Positions 25,007 through 34,361 of a stretch of DNA of 64,000 bases are shown here, piece after piece. How positions within the stretch are numbered: the stretch's first letter is position 1; each line of letters opens with the position of its first letter. Location: assembly GCF_014773225.1 (NCBI RefSeq), contig NZ_JACXAJ010000011.1, forward strand, positions 55,090-119,089, written 5' to 3'. This stretch comes from Pontibacter aquaedesilientis. Its GTDB lineage: Bacteria; Bacteroidota; Bacteroidia; Cytophagales; Hymenobacteraceae. The position numbers and the translations under genes are program-made. A model generated the notes under the pieces. It ran no database searches. It was given only the letters and a program-made list of their open reading frames with translations, and was not told the DNA's origin.

Positions 25007-26823
25007 GGTTTTATTAGGAATAGTTTGGTGGTAAAAATATGCTTGTCTGTTGTTATACGAATTGTGTATAGTCCGGGAGCCAGCTGCGGCAGCTGTACTG
25101 GAACCTGGCCCATGGATGCCTTTTGACGGAAAATTTCCCTTCCGGTTATATCGAACATCGAAAAATGCAGGTACTCCCCTTTAAAGTAAAGTACGCCTCT
25201 GGATGGATTAGGGTATACCTGCACCCGCTCCGCTTCCGGTATCTCTTCAATGCCCAATGCCTGGCCACTCATGACAGGGCGCAGCATTACGGCTCCTTCC
25301 AGAGAGGTGTCTTCTTGCCAGCCCGTTACATTGCTGAACAGAAAACGGCGGCCACTGGCTGAGTGGTTACGGTCGAAACCCACGTTGAGGAAAGTGGTGC
25401 CCGGCTGACTCCAACCGATGTAAAAGCTGCCATCCACCGCCACCGGTTCCGACAGCTGCACTTCATAAAATGTATTGAGCCCTTCGGTATATTGAACCTG
25501 AAACGATTGCTCATGCAAGGTGCGACCTGGTATACCGTTTTCGTCTGCCCAGATTTTAAAGGTAACCGATGTGTTTCGGAGTGTGCTCCCTACTAACGGA
25601 AAATGTACCCTAAAAGCCCGTACCTGGTCTGGCAGGCTCAGGTCGAAGCGCTGCGCTACCTGCGTCGCGCTGCTGGACGACACATAGCTGAAACCTCCTT
25701 CTGCCGTACCATCGTCATAAGCAAAGTAGTCGGCAAACTGGGTGCTGCGGAGTGTGCTGTCGTTGGCCCGTTGCAAGGCATTTGGCTCTTTGGTGTCGAG
25801 GAGGAAGCCATGCTGCAGCACAAAGCCCTCGTTGCTAAGATTGAGGTTGCTGATGCGGGGCGAGCCTTTGATCTCGAACTGGCGCACCTGGCCGGGCAAT
25901 AGACCCTGTTCTCTCAGAAAAGTGTCGGCGACGACCGCTCCTGCTCGCTTTACAAACCCACGCCAGGCAATCGCACCTGGCATAGTGCCCAGGTTGTTCA
26001 CAGAGGCCGTCACTTCCTTGCTCAGGTATAGCGTAGGGTTGGCCAGAAACTGGCGGGCGGGCATAGCGGTATAACCGTTGAGTAAAGGCGAAACACTTCG
26101 GCTGATGCCAATGTCACGGGTCGTGTTTTGTCCTTTGCGGCGGTTGCGGTCCATTTCCACATAGTCCAGATTCCAGACATCTAACAAGCCATTGCGGGAA
26201 CCCTCGCTCCTGAAACGGAACTGAAAATTGTCATGAAAGAAACGCTGTTCCCGCAGGGCCACAAACACCTGCGCAAAGTCCGTTGCATTGCCTAGCCCAG
26301 CCTGCTGCCATACCGGACGCCAAACACCTGTATTGTCCTTAAACTCAAGCTGCAGAAAACGGCTGTTGTTGCTGGTGCGGTCCGGCACATCGCCCAACCC
26401 ACCTGACTGCCAGTAAAAACTCAGGTATACCGAGTCGGCAGGGCTCAGCCCCTGCAACTTTATTGGTTGCGAAGTCAGCGTATCGGCCGGACCGGCGCTG
26501 CTGGAGCCATAAGCTTGCCCATTTGCATTCAGTCCGTCGAAAGATGCTGCCTGCCGGGTAATGGGGCGTAAGGCAAAGCGGCTGCTCACGTATACCCCGC
26601 CATTGATCCAGCGGGCCGGGTCTGGGGTAATGGAAGTGGCAGAAAAATCGTCGAAGAAAGGGAGCGTGAGTGGCGTTTGCTGCAGTCGGAGTTGCTGCTT
26701 AACAGGGGCCTGAAACTGGCGCTGCAAATCTTGCTGCAGGGGCATGAGCATGACCTGGGCCATCGCTACCATACTGCAACAGAAACATACTACCGTAAGC
26801 GCCAGCTTTTTGCTCATACACAT
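25003..26823 (-). CDS. Secreted protein with T9SS type A sorting domain
   Basis: This 606-residue protein has an N-terminal signal peptide (to about residue 22, ending VAMAQ). The long beta-rich body has MAM/jelly-roll-like features (LSFYWQSGG, FDDFSATS). The C-terminal Por secretion tail starts around 535 with VYPNPSRG and contains DITGREIF and LAPGLYTIRI. It should be exported by Sec, then carried over the outer membrane by the type IX system and anchored or released after tail cleavage. No enzymatic motif is seen. The ATG at 26817 is an alternative start. Confidence 0.88.
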   Translation of the reverse strand: MCMSKKLALTVVCFCCSMVAMAQVMLMPLQQDLQRQFQAPVKQQLRLQQTPLTLPFFDDFSATSITPDPARWINGGVYVSSRFALRPITRQAASFDGLNANGQAYGSSSAGPADTLTSQPIKLQGLSPADSVYLSFYWQSGGLGDVPDRTSNNSRFLQLEFKDNTGVWRPVWQQAGLGNATDFAQVFVALREQRFFHDNFQFRFRSEGSRNGLLDVWNLDYVEMDRNRRKGQNTTRDIGISRSVSPLLNGYTAMPARQFLANPTLYLSKEVTASVNNLGTMPGAIAWRGFVKRAGAVVADTFLREQGLLPGQVRQFEIKGSPRISNLNLSNEGFVLQHGFLLDTKEPNALQRANDSTLRSTQFADYFAYDDGTAEGGFSYVSSSSATQVAQRFDLSLPDQVRAFRVHFPLVGSTLRNTSVTFKIWADENGIPGRTLHEQSFQVQYTEGLNTFYEVQLSEPVAVDGSFYIGWSQPGTTFLNVGFDRNHSASGRRFLFSNVTGWQEDTSLEGAVMLRPVMSGQALGIEEIPEAERVQVYPNPSRGVLYFKGEYLHFSMFDITGREIFRQKASMGQVPVQLPQLAPGLYTIRITTDKHIFTTKLFLIKP

Positions 26824-26835
26824 TGGTTATATATA

Positions 26836-26866
26836 AATCGCCTGCCACAAAGCGTGACAGGCGATT
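26836..26866 (-). terminator. Hairpin between PASTA and T9SS cargo genes
   Basis: A 13-base stem with one mismatch (26836-26848 with 26854-26866) has a 5-base loop. On the minus strand it is followed by an A/T stretch without a clean T run. It may attenuate or terminate transcription after the PASTA gene. Confidence 0.5.
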
Positions 26867-26871
26867 CAGGA

Positions 26872-27648
26872 TCAGTCTATACCTTGCACAGGCTCCTCGC
26901 CTGCCACCCATAAGTCTACCAGTTCACCCATTCGGATCTTGGCTCCTACCTCAGCGATCGGGCGCTGTCTGATGATCGTGCCATCGGACTTGCCGCTTCC
27001 CTGCACGTAAATGATGTTGCCAATCTGAAGCCCCTGCCCTACCAGCAGTACCGAGGCTTCGTCCAGCGGCATGTTCACAACGCTCGGCACTTCAAATTCA
27101 GTGTTGCCCAATCCGTCGCCCACATGCAGGTCTACCACGGCGCCTTTCGGCACCAGGTCGCCTGGTTTCACTTCCTTGCCGTTCACAAACTGCTTGAGCA
27201 CGGCGCCATGCTGCAGGTCCGGCACATTCGTGATTTTTCCCTTACGCAGGTTGTAGCTTTTCAGAATCAACTCCGCATTTTTCACCGAACCGTCAATCAG
27301 CTTGGGCATCTTGATCATCGGCGGGTTTTTCATGTTGATGCTGATGTAGATCTTTCTGTTTTCCTTCACCTTTGCACCCGCTGCCGGGTCTTGGGTGAGT
27401 ATTTCGAAAGGCTTGCGCTCCGGGTTATAGCTGGAATCGTTCACAAAATAGCGCAGGTTCTGCTCTTCCAGGTACTCCTCCGCATCAGGCAACTGCATAC
27501 CGGTAATTTTCGGCACCGAAATGGTTTCACCGTGGTTAGTGGTCTCGGGCAGGTATAGGTAAAAGAAGCCAAAGACCAGCAGGCCCACAATCACGCCCAT
27601 TAGAGCCAGGTGTATCAGCACACCCACAAAAGAATTCGATTTTAACAT
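26872..27648 (-). CDS. Membrane-anchored PASTA-domain protein
   Basis: This 258-residue protein has a short cytoplasmic start, one TM helix (about 8-30) and three consecutive PASTA domains (about 42-108, 112-178, 184-255), recognisable by repeats such as VPKITGMQLPDAEEYLEEQNL and VPSVVNMPLDEASVLLVGQGL. PASTA domains bind peptidoglycan or related ligands. Unlike PknB/StkP there is no kinase domain, so it is a periplasmic wall-sensing or division-associated factor of the kind common in Bacteroidota. It follows the D-Ala-D-Ala ligase gene on the same strand, which fits a cell-wall theme. Confidence 0.9.
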   Translation of the reverse strand: MLKSNSFVGVLIHLALMGVIVGLLVFGFFYLYLPETTNHGETISVPKITGMQLPDAEEYLEEQNLRYFVNDSSYNPERKPFEILTQDPAAGAKVKENRKIYISINMKNPPMIKMPKLIDGSVKNAELILKSYNLRKGKITNVPDLQHGAVLKQFVNGKEVKPGDLVPKGAVVDLHVGDGLGNTEFEVPSVVNMPLDEASVLLVGQGLQIGNIIYVQGSGKSDGTIIRQRPIAEVGAKIRMGELVDLWVAGEEPVQGID

Positions 27649-27693
27649 TTAATTAATTGTTTGCCCCAGGGCTTTTGTTAATTGTTGATTACT

Positions 27694-27820
27694 GTCTGAA
27701 TCTATACATAAGGCCCCTACCCCAAGGATGTACAGGATTTCATAATTTTCAGGATTGATTAAATATATAATCGTTCAATAATCTAGTAAATCCTTTAATC
27801 CTGAAAATCCTGATTCAGAC
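27694..27820. repeat. Intergenic repeat family A, copy 2 (complete inverted form)
   Basis: A 127-base element is bounded by a 9-base inverted repeat, GTCTGAATC (27694-27702) and GATTCAGAC (27812-27820). Inside are CAGGATTT and AATCCTG blocks in opposite orientations. It fills the gap between the ligase and PASTA genes. Confidence 0.7.
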
Positions 27821-27869
27821 AAATAGTTTGTGCATTATGTAGGATAAGCTCCAACGAAAAAAATGAACC

Positions 27870-27920
27870 TCTCTAACTCCTAAACTCTCAAACTTTCTAA
27901 CTCCTAAACTCCCAAACTTT
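27870..27920. repeat. Intergenic repeat family B, copy 1
   Basis: A run of AACTCCTAAACTCTCAAACT-type units overlaps the 3' end of the ligase gene; read on the minus strand, the last codons (KSLGV and the stop) are repeat sequence. Confidence 0.65.
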
Positions 27921-30606
27921 TCTCGTTTCGCTCCATGCCGAATGTCAGGATGCGGTCGATGAACTCGTAAGGCTTGTAACCGTTGATGGCGGTCTGGTGG
28001 AAGATACAGGTTGCCGGGGTCATGCCTGGCAGGGAATTCACCTCAATGATGATGGTCTCCACCTCGTCGTTCTCCAGCACACGCACAAAGGCATCGATAC
28101 GGGCATAGCCTTCTATCTGCAGGATCTGGGCCACACGCTTCAAGTCCTCCTTCACTTTGTCAGAGATTTTCTGGCGGCGTTCCGGGTCAGTAGCATAACG
28201 TGCCGGCGTGATATTCTGACCTTCCCCAGCCAGGAATTTTTCTTCCAGCGACAATACCTCGCCTTCGGCCAGCGCCTCCGATGCCTCAAACACCTCGTAC
28301 TCCACGGTACCGTCCGGGTTATACCTTGTCAGCAAACCACCTGTGATTTCCAGGAAGTGCTTCGCGCCGTTTTTGCTGATGAGCGTTTCTACCAGGAAGC
28401 CCTGCTTATTCGGAAACTCCTCTTTAAAGCCAAGCGACAAAGTAGCTGCACAGCCTGAGTCCAGCTCCTCCATCTCCCGGAAAATAAGGGTGGTGAAGGC
28501 GTCCAGTTCCGCGCGGTTCTTGATCTTCTTCACAGCCGAACTGCAGCCATCGTCAGCCGGTTTGGCAATGAATGGGTATTTGAACTCGTACTCTATACCT
28601 TGGTAAAAAGCCTCTTTGTCATTCAACCAGTCTTCTTTCCAAGCCATTCGGTGCTGCGCTACTGGCACGCCATGCTTAGCGAGAATTTCGTTGGTTTCGT
28701 ATTTGTTGATCGTGATCTGCGAAGAACTGATGCCGGAGCCATTGTAAGGTATAGCCAGCTTCTCCAACTCCTGCTGTAGAGCGCCATCCTCACCCGGACG
28801 GCCATGCAGTGCGATAAATACGGCATCGACCATGTTCTGCAGTTGACTGTAGGTGATATGCTGCGGCTCGTCCAGGCTTTTGCCGGTATACTTGCGTGTA
28901 ATGCTTTCGGCCTCGCTGATGATTTCCTGCAAAACCGGGTGCGGCTTACCTCCGTGCTCAAAATGCTGGATCTTTTCCTTGATGTCGTCGGCATTGTCCT
29001 TCAGCATGATGTTGATTGGAATACTGTACAGACGGTGCTCCTCATTGCTTCCTGTCAGGAAGATGGGCAGCGGTTCGTACTTGGTGGAGGAAGACAGCTT
29101 CTCGTAAATGTTTCGTCCGCTTTCCACCGAAATGTGTCTCTCAGAAGAATACCCCCCCATGATCACCCCTACCCGGATCTTGTCGTGGCGGTGAGCATTC
29201 TCTTCCTTGATGGCATTATCGAGCTTGCTTAACAGCCTGGTCAGTGTCACGGTGTCCTTACCGGACTTGAGGCGCTCGGCCACCGAGGTGCGAATAATGT
29301 AAGTCAGGAACTGCGAAGGGTTCAAGCCGATCTCAGCCGCCTGGTGGAAGAAGAACGAAGACGGCAGCATGCCCGAAGTCGTGTTCGGGTCGTTCAGGAA
29401 GATATTGCCTTCTGCTGTAATAAAGCCGTCCAGGCGGGCGTATACGTTAAAGCCTAAGTTTACAAACAGCTTGCTGCAGGCTTTGCGAATTTCCTGAATC
29501 TGCTCACTTGGCAGGTCGATCGGTGTGATTTTGCGGGCCAGACCCGGCAGGTATTTCGAACGATAGTCAAACACCTCGCTCCCTTTCACGATTTCCGTCG
29601 GCGGTAAGGCGATGGGCGCACCGGCTTCGTCCTGCACCACGATGCAGGAGAACTCGCGCCCTTTAATAAAGGCTTCTACCAGCACCTGCTGCTCATGCTC
29701 TACGCTTGTCAGTGTGATGGTGTCGGTGTCAGTGGTCTCAAAGGTATGGTTGATGTGGTTCAGCAGCTCTTCCGGGTGATACAGGATCTTTCCATCCTCA
29801 AGCACCACCGGCATGCCGATGCCCTCGCGTATGTCTACCAACTGCTTCATGCTGGCTACCTGCTTCTCTTCACCCAGTGCCTGCCATGCTGCTTTGTAAA
29901 TATTCTTGGTAAAGAAACTTCGGTCCATGCCCTGCTCAAACAGGTCGTAGTTATGCTCCTTCACAATCGAGACACCAATAGAAGAACCCTGATGCGGTGC
30001 CTTGAGCACAAGCGGCAAACCCAGGTCCGCTACCAGCGACTCGAACAACTGCTGTCGGTTCTCCTGCTTTTTCCAGTCGCCGTACTGTACCTTGCGGTAA
30101 TCTGGTGTTGGGAAGCCGTGCTGCTTCAACATTTCCTTTTGGGCAGCCTTGTCTATACCTATAGCCGACGGCAAAATGCCGGAACCGGAGTACGGAATGT
30201 GGTACCATTCTAGCAAACCCTGAATGCTGCCGTCCTCGCCGTAAGGTCCGTGCAGGGCCAAAAAAGCAAAGTCGAAGTGATTGCGGAACTCATGCGGCAT
30301 TAGGCGCTTTCCGGCTTTGGCAATAATGCGGTCCTGCTCCTCGATGCTCAGCTCGCCCAGTGACTCCAGGTATATCTGCAGCCCATGCTCGCTCTCTGGC
30401 AAGGCCTCAACCGGCGGATAGAAGTCACGGATAGTGCCTTTGTAGATATATTGCCAATCCAGCAAAATGAAATTGCCGAGGCTATCGGCAAATACTGGAA
30501 CGGCTTCAAAAAGTGCTTTGTCAAGATTATCGTACACGGTGCGGCCGCCTGCGAAGGATATTTCGCGCTCACGGGATGGCCCACCAAAAATTATTCCTAC
30601 TCTCAT
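27904..30606 (-). CDS. Double-length (tandem) D-alanine-D-alanine ligase
   Basis: This 900-residue protein has two complete Ddl/ATP-grasp units. Unit 1 (1 to about 430) has VGIIFGGPSRERE, HGPYGEDGSIQGLLEW, KAPHQGSSIGVS and NDPNTTSGM. Unit 2 (about 480-900) has VGVIMGGYSSERH, HGRPGEDGALQQELE and EVNSLPGMTP, but its glycine loop reads KPADDGCSSAV instead of GSS(I/V)GV. Unit 1 keeps the ATP loop but has D for the metal-binding E; unit 2 keeps E-x-N but has the altered loop. Ddl normally is one unit of about 310-360 residues making D-Ala-D-Ala for peptidoglycan. The ATG at 30606 is chosen because upstream codons lack family similarity. Confidence 0.88.
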   Translation of the reverse strand: MRVGIIFGGPSREREISFAGGRTVYDNLDKALFEAVPVFADSLGNFILLDWQYIYKGTIRDFYPPVEALPESEHGLQIYLESLGELSIEEQDRIIAKAGKRLMPHEFRNHFDFAFLALHGPYGEDGSIQGLLEWYHIPYSGSGILPSAIGIDKAAQKEMLKQHGFPTPDYRKVQYGDWKKQENRQQLFESLVADLGLPLVLKAPHQGSSIGVSIVKEHNYDLFEQGMDRSFFTKNIYKAAWQALGEEKQVASMKQLVDIREGIGMPVVLEDGKILYHPEELLNHINHTFETTDTDTITLTSVEHEQQVLVEAFIKGREFSCIVVQDEAGAPIALPPTEIVKGSEVFDYRSKYLPGLARKITPIDLPSEQIQEIRKACSKLFVNLGFNVYARLDGFITAEGNIFLNDPNTTSGMLPSSFFFHQAAEIGLNPSQFLTYIIRTSVAERLKSGKDTVTLTRLLSKLDNAIKEENAHRHDKIRVGVIMGGYSSERHISVESGRNIYEKLSSSTKYEPLPIFLTGSNEEHRLYSIPINIMLKDNADDIKEKIQHFEHGGKPHPVLQEIISEAESITRKYTGKSLDEPQHITYSQLQNMVDAVFIALHGRPGEDGALQQELEKLAIPYNGSGISSSQITINKYETNEILAKHGVPVAQHRMAWKEDWLNDKEAFYQGIEYEFKYPFIAKPADDGCSSAVKKIKNRAELDAFTTLIFREMEELDSGCAATLSLGFKEEFPNKQGFLVETLISKNGAKHFLEITGGLLTRYNPDGTVEYEVFEASEALAEGEVLSLEEKFLAGEGQNITPARYATDPERRQKISDKVKEDLKRVAQILQIEGYARIDAFVRVLENDEVETIIIEVNSLPGMTPATCIFHQTAINGYKPYEFIDRILTFGMERNEKSLGV

Positions 30607-31231
30607 GGTATGCAAAGGTAACAAATACGCGCTGTATTTTAAGGGGCAAAAGATACAGCATGCTTTTGGAAATACATAGTAAAATCGGGATTTATGATGT
30701 CCGGCACAGGTATAACGGCGGGGATGAGTCGGAAATTCAATGTTTAACCAAGGGAGGGATTGTTTTCGTGCGCTATCGGCGGTAGGATTTATGGTGCGAT
30801 TCGAATATCCCGGACTTGATTTGGGGTCTACTATCTTTTCATACCGCAAGTTTGGCGGCAGCGCAACTTGTGGTTGTATATGATAGCCAGTTTGTAACTG
30901 GCGTAGCGGCGGCTTTGCAGGTATAGCAAGCTCACTTGTTTCATGGCTTCGCCTTTGCGGTGGGTACTCCCTTTGTGTCTTGACACAAAAATCGAGGGCC
31001 CCTACCCCCGGGAGGTTAAGTCTTCGCTAAACGCTACCAAGATCCTTCCAGGATGACAAAAAGAGTAAAACTTAATAGCCCTATCCCTTTGGAGAAGCAG
31101 TGGGAATGACAATCGTGCACCGCTCCTTCCCCTGTTTCGGGGGTAGGGGCCCTCTACAAAAGGGGAAGGCAGGGATATCCTGTTAATCCTTAAATCCTGA
31201 AAATCATGATTCAGACAAATACCCTTTTCAC
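30607..31231. other. Long intergenic region between ddl and pgk
   Basis: About 700 bases separate the divergent ligase and pgk genes. It contains GGCCCCTACCCC-type blocks in both orientations (31000-31016 and 31140-31152), a segment CCAAGATCCTTCCAGGATGACA that looks like another interspersed repeat, and the family A copy. I see no convincing gene. Confidence 0.5.
31170..31216. repeat. Intergenic repeat family A, copy 3
   Basis: The stretch carries TCCTGTTAATCC, AAATCCTGAAAATC and the terminal GATTCAGAC (31208-31216). It ends 15 bases before the pgk -7 element, so it forms the upstream part of that promoter. Confidence 0.65.
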
Positions 31232-31239
31232 TATATTTG
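31232..31239 (+). promoter_or_regulatory. pgk promoter -7 element
   Basis: TATATTTG is an exact TAnnTTTG match, 77 bases before the pgk ATG. No clear -33 TTTG is seen at the expected spacing. Confidence 0.55.
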
Positions 31240-31315
31240 TACACCCATTTACGCATACCGGAAACAAAAAACCCGGAAAAACGAAAAACGAGTAAGACTA
31301 ACGAAAAACAACTTC

Positions 31316-32515
31316 ATGAGAACAGTAGACGCGTATAACTTTACCGGCAAAAAGGCCCTGGTTCGGGTTGACTTCAACGTGCCCCTGGATGCTGATTACC
31401 GAATTACCGACGACACCCGCATCAGAGCGGCCGTTCCGACTATCCGAAAAATTCTGGATGACGGTGGCGCTGTGATTCTGATGTCGCACCTGGGCCGTCC
31501 GAAGGCTGGGCCGGAGGAGAAATACTCGCTGCGCCATCTGGTAGACCGTCTCTCCCATGAGTTTAACACTACCGTGAAATTTGCCAGCGACTGCGTAGGC
31601 CCGGAGGCCGCTCAGTTGGCGCACGACCTGCAGCCAGGCGAAATCCTGCTGCTGGAGAACCTGCGCTTCCATAAAGCCGAGGAGAAGGGGGACGCTGATT
31701 TTGCCAAAGAACTGGCTAGCCTGGGCGATGTGTATGTGAACGACGCTTTTGGTACGGCGCACCGCGAACATGCGTCTACGGCAGTTATCGCACGGTATTT
31801 CCCGAACGACAAGGTAATGGGCTACGTGATGCATGCGGAGCTCGACAACGCACGTCGCGTGCTCGACAGAGCCGAGCGTCCTTATACCGCCATTATGGGG
31901 GGTGCCAAAATCTCCGACAAAATCCTGATCATCGAAAAGCTGATGGACCGCGTGGACAACCTGCTGATCGGCGGGGGCATGAGCTATACCTTCGTCAAGG
32001 CGGACGGTGGACAGATCGGTTCGTCGCTGGTGGAAGAAGATAAAGTAGAACTGGCTGCCCGCCTGATTGCTATGGCCAAGGAAAAAGGCGTGAACCTGAT
32101 GATCCCGGTAGACTCGATCATTGCCGATGAGTTCAGCAACGACGCCAACGTAGACACCGCCCTGAGCCACCACATCAAACCGATGTGGATGGGCCTTGAC
32201 ATTGGACCGAACGCCCGTGAGCAGTACGCTGATGTGATCCGCAATTCCAAAACCATACTCTGGAACGGCCCAATGGGTGTGTTTGAGATGTCAAACTTCT
32301 CGGTAGGCACCGAAGCCATTGCCGATGCTGTGGTAGATGCCACACGTCGGGGCGCCTACTCCCTGATTGGGGGCGGCGACTCTGCCGCTGCCGTGAATAA
32401 GTTCGGGTATGCTGACCGCGTATCTTACGTATCGACAGGTGGCGGTGCGCTGCTGGAGTACATGGAAGGCAAGACACTGCCTGGTGTGGCCGCCATTGAA
32501 CGAGACGATTACTAA
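31316..32515 (+). CDS. pgk: Phosphoglycerate kinase
   Basis: This 399-residue glycolytic enzyme transfers phosphate between 1,3-bisphosphoglycerate and ADP. Family motifs are intact: [10 protein letters not shown] near 18-27, SHLGRPK near 60, [12 protein letters not shown] near 117, [11 protein letters not shown] near 195 and a C-terminal [13 protein letters not shown]. Full length, with no neighbouring glycolytic genes. It has its own promoter and terminator, so it is a single-gene unit. Confidence 0.98.
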   Translation: MRTVDAYNFTGKKALVRVDFNVPLDADYRITDDTRIRAAVPTIRKILDDGGAVILMSHLGRPKAGPEEKYSLRHLVDRLSHEFNTTVKFASDCVGPEAAQLAHDLQPGEILLLENLRFHKAEEKGDADFAKELASLGDVYVNDAFGTAHREHASTAVIARYFPNDKVMGYVMHAELDNARRVLDRAERPYTAIMGGAKISDKILIIEKLMDRVDNLLIGGGMSYTFVKADGGQIGSSLVEEDKVELAARLIAMAKEKGVNLMIPVDSIIADEFSNDANVDTALSHHIKPMWMGLDIGPNAREQYADVIRNSKTILWNGPMGVFEMSNFSVGTEAIADAVVDATRRGAYSLIGGGDSAAAVNKFGYADRVSYVSTGGGALLEYMEGKTLPGVAAIERDDY

Positions 32516-32557
32516 GAAAATAAATGGTCCGCTTTTTTGATTCGGGCTATTAAAATT

Positions 32558-32596
32558 AAAATCCCCTGCTGCTTTTTGTGGCGGGGGATTTTTTTT
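32558..32596 (+). terminator. pgk terminator
   Basis: A 12-base stem (32558-32569 with 32581-32592, one G-T pair) is followed by a run of T ending at 32596. Confidence 0.85.
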
Positions 32597-32624
32597 AAAT
32601 GTGCAGCACAATCAATAATTCAGG

Positions 32625-32632
32625 TAAATTTG
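32625..32632 (+). promoter_or_regulatory. -7 element upstream of the VF530-like gene
   Basis: TAAATTTG exactly fits TAnnTTTG and lies 56 bases before the chosen ATG. Confidence 0.45.
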
Positions 32633-32688
32633 CAGCAGGCGGAAGGCTGGTGTTGTGAATCACACACCTTCAGTTGGCCAGAAAACAA

Positions 32689-32916
32689 ATGCGTATGGAA
32701 GAACAGAAGAATAACCCCCTCCACGGAAAGACATTAGAACGGATATTAGTGCAGTTGGTAGACTACTATGGCTGGGAGGAACTGGGCTACAAGATCAACA
32801 TCAACAGTTTCAACAGCAACCCAAGCATCAACTCCAGCCTTAAGTTCCTGCGTAAAACCCCTTGGGCCAGACAGAAGGTAGAAGAGTTGTACATCAGAAC
32901 TTTTGCCGGAAAATAG
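32689..32916 (+). CDS. VF530-family (DUF2132) small DNA-binding-type protein
   Basis: This protein of about 75 residues has the family core [46 protein letters not shown] and [12 protein letters not shown]. It is named after Vibrio VF530, whose structure suggests DNA binding; the function is not established. I chose ATG 32689 over an upstream TTG at 32674; ATG 32695 is also possible. It lies 21 bases before the START-like gene and 2-3 genes may form one operon to 34310. Confidence 0.88.
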   Translation: MRMEEQKNNPLHGKTLERILVQLVDYYGWEELGYKININSFNSNPSINSSLKFLRKTPWARQKVEELYIRTFAGK

Positions 32917-32937
32917 TAGCCCCTCACCAAACCAGAC

Positions 32938-33324
32938 ATGAAAGACTACAAGAAATATTACATCGTACCGGCTGCCCCGGAGGAGGTATACACCGCCCTG
33001 ACCAACCCAAACACCATCCAGCTCTGGTCAGGCGACCCGGCCGAGATGTCGACGGAACCCGGTTCAGAGTTTTCGCTTTTCGAGGGGAACATCGTCGGCA
33101 AGAACCTGGAATTTGAGGAAGGAAAAATGATCGTGCAGGAATGGTATTTCGGTGACCAAACTGAGAAATCTATTGTAACAATTAAGCTGCACCCACACAA
33201 ACACGGCACCTCCGCCGAGCTGCGTCACCTCAACATTCCGGACGAAGCTTACGAGGATATTGTGGAAGGCTGGAATGAGGCTTACTTCGGTGCTCTGATT
33301 GAGTTTTACGAGGACGAATTTTAG
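32938..33324 (+). CDS. START-like/SRPBCC domain protein
   Basis: This 128-residue helix-grip fold protein resembles AHSA1/START-like proteins: KYYIVPAAPEEVYTALTNP at the N-terminus, an acid-rich middle, then IPDEAYEDIVEGWNEAYFGAL as the long C-terminal helix. Such domains bind hydrophobic ligands or co-chaperone Hsp90; the ligand here is unknown. It is followed after 2 bases by the ABC ATPase start, suggesting translational coupling. Confidence 0.85.
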   Translation: MKDYKKYYIVPAAPEEVYTALTNPNTIQLWSGDPAEMSTEPGSEFSLFEGNIVGKNLEFEEGKMIVQEWYFGDQTEKSIVTIKLHPHKHGTSAELRHLNIPDEAYEDIVEGWNEAYFGALIEFYEDEF

Positions 33325-33326
33325 TT

Positions 33327-34310
33327 TTGAGTTTTTTAGAAGTATCCGGAATCAGTGTGCACGAAGACGGGCATACCGTTTTGCATAATATCAGCTTCCG
33401 GCAAGGGGAGTATGAGAAAATTGCGATAGCCGGGGAAACCGGCTCTGGCAAAAGCACCTTGCTGCAAACCATTGCCGGCTTGGTGCAGCCCAGTGCCGGG
33501 CAAGTAACATTCGAAGATCAGCGCGTGATTGGCCCGCACGACAAGTTGGTGCCGGGCCATGCAGGTATAGCCTATCTGTCGCAGCAGTACGAGTTGCCTC
33601 CATTTCTGCGGGTAGAGCAGGTCTTGCGCTACGCCAACGCCCTGCAAGGCGACCAGGCCGAAACGCTGTACGAGGTATGTCGCATCAGTCACTTGCTTCA
33701 GCGCAAAACCAACCAACTCTCGGGAGGTGAGCGTCAGCGTATCGCTTTGGCCCGTCTGCTCAGCACCTGGCCTGACCTGCTGCTGCTCGACGAGCCCTAC
33801 TCCAACCTAGACAAGGGGCACAAAGAAATGCTCAAAGAAGTGATCCATGATATCACGGAGCGGCTGGCCATCACCTGCATTCTCATCTCCCATGATCCGC
33901 ACGACACCCTCTCCTGGGCCGATCGCATCATCGTGCTCAAAGGTGGCCAAATCGTACAGCAGGGAACGCCCGAGCAGGTATACCGCCAACCCGTCGACGA
34001 ATATACGGCTGCGCTTTTCGGCAGCTATAACCTGATACCAGCAGCTGCGGCTGATAGCTTCACGGCTATACCTGGCATTTCACCCCAAAGCCGAGATCTG
34101 CTCATCCGGCCGGAAAGCTTCCGACTTACAACGGCTGAAGCCACTGCTGTGACAGCCACCGTGAGCAAAGTAACATTCTTTGGCGGTTTCTACGAGCTGG
34201 AGGCACAACTTCCCGGGAGAGCCGTTACCCTCAAGACGAGTCAGCAACCTCCTGCAGTAGGTAGCCAGGTATACCTGACGGTAGCACCTGAGGATGTTTG
34301 GTACCTGTAA
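33327..34310 (+). CDS. ABC transporter ATP-binding protein (TTG start)
   Basis: This 327-residue ABC ATPase has Walker A GETGSGKST (36-44), signature LSGGERQR, Walker B LLLLDEP and an H-loop SHD. It also has a C-terminal TOBE-like extension (about 240-327), as in PotA/FbpC/MalK-type importer ATPases for polyamines, iron, sulfate or sugars. The start is TTG, two bases after the preceding stop; it is needed to include the first beta-strand (FLEVSGISV). No permease or binding protein is adjacent, so the transporter partner must be elsewhere. The substrate is unassigned. Confidence 0.88.
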   Translation: MSFLEVSGISVHEDGHTVLHNISFRQGEYEKIAIAGETGSGKSTLLQTIAGLVQPSAGQVTFEDQRVIGPHDKLVPGHAGIAYLSQQYELPPFLRVEQVLRYANALQGDQAETLYEVCRISHLLQRKTNQLSGGERQRIALARLLSTWPDLLLLDEPYSNLDKGHKEMLKEVIHDITERLAITCILISHDPHDTLSWADRIIVLKGGQIVQQGTPEQVYRQPVDEYTAALFGSYNLIPAAAADSFTAIPGISPQSRDLLIRPESFRLTTAEATAVTATVSKVTFFGGFYELEAQLPGRAVTLKTSQQPPAVGSQVYLTVAPEDVWYL

Positions 34311-34361
34311 GCGTTTTAATTTCCCTTGCTGGTCGGGTACAATTCAACAAGGAGAAGTTTA

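Noticed and set aside
31298..32173. A 291-residue open frame antisense to pgk.
   Set aside because: pgk is unmistakable; the antisense frame is a shadow of its codon use.
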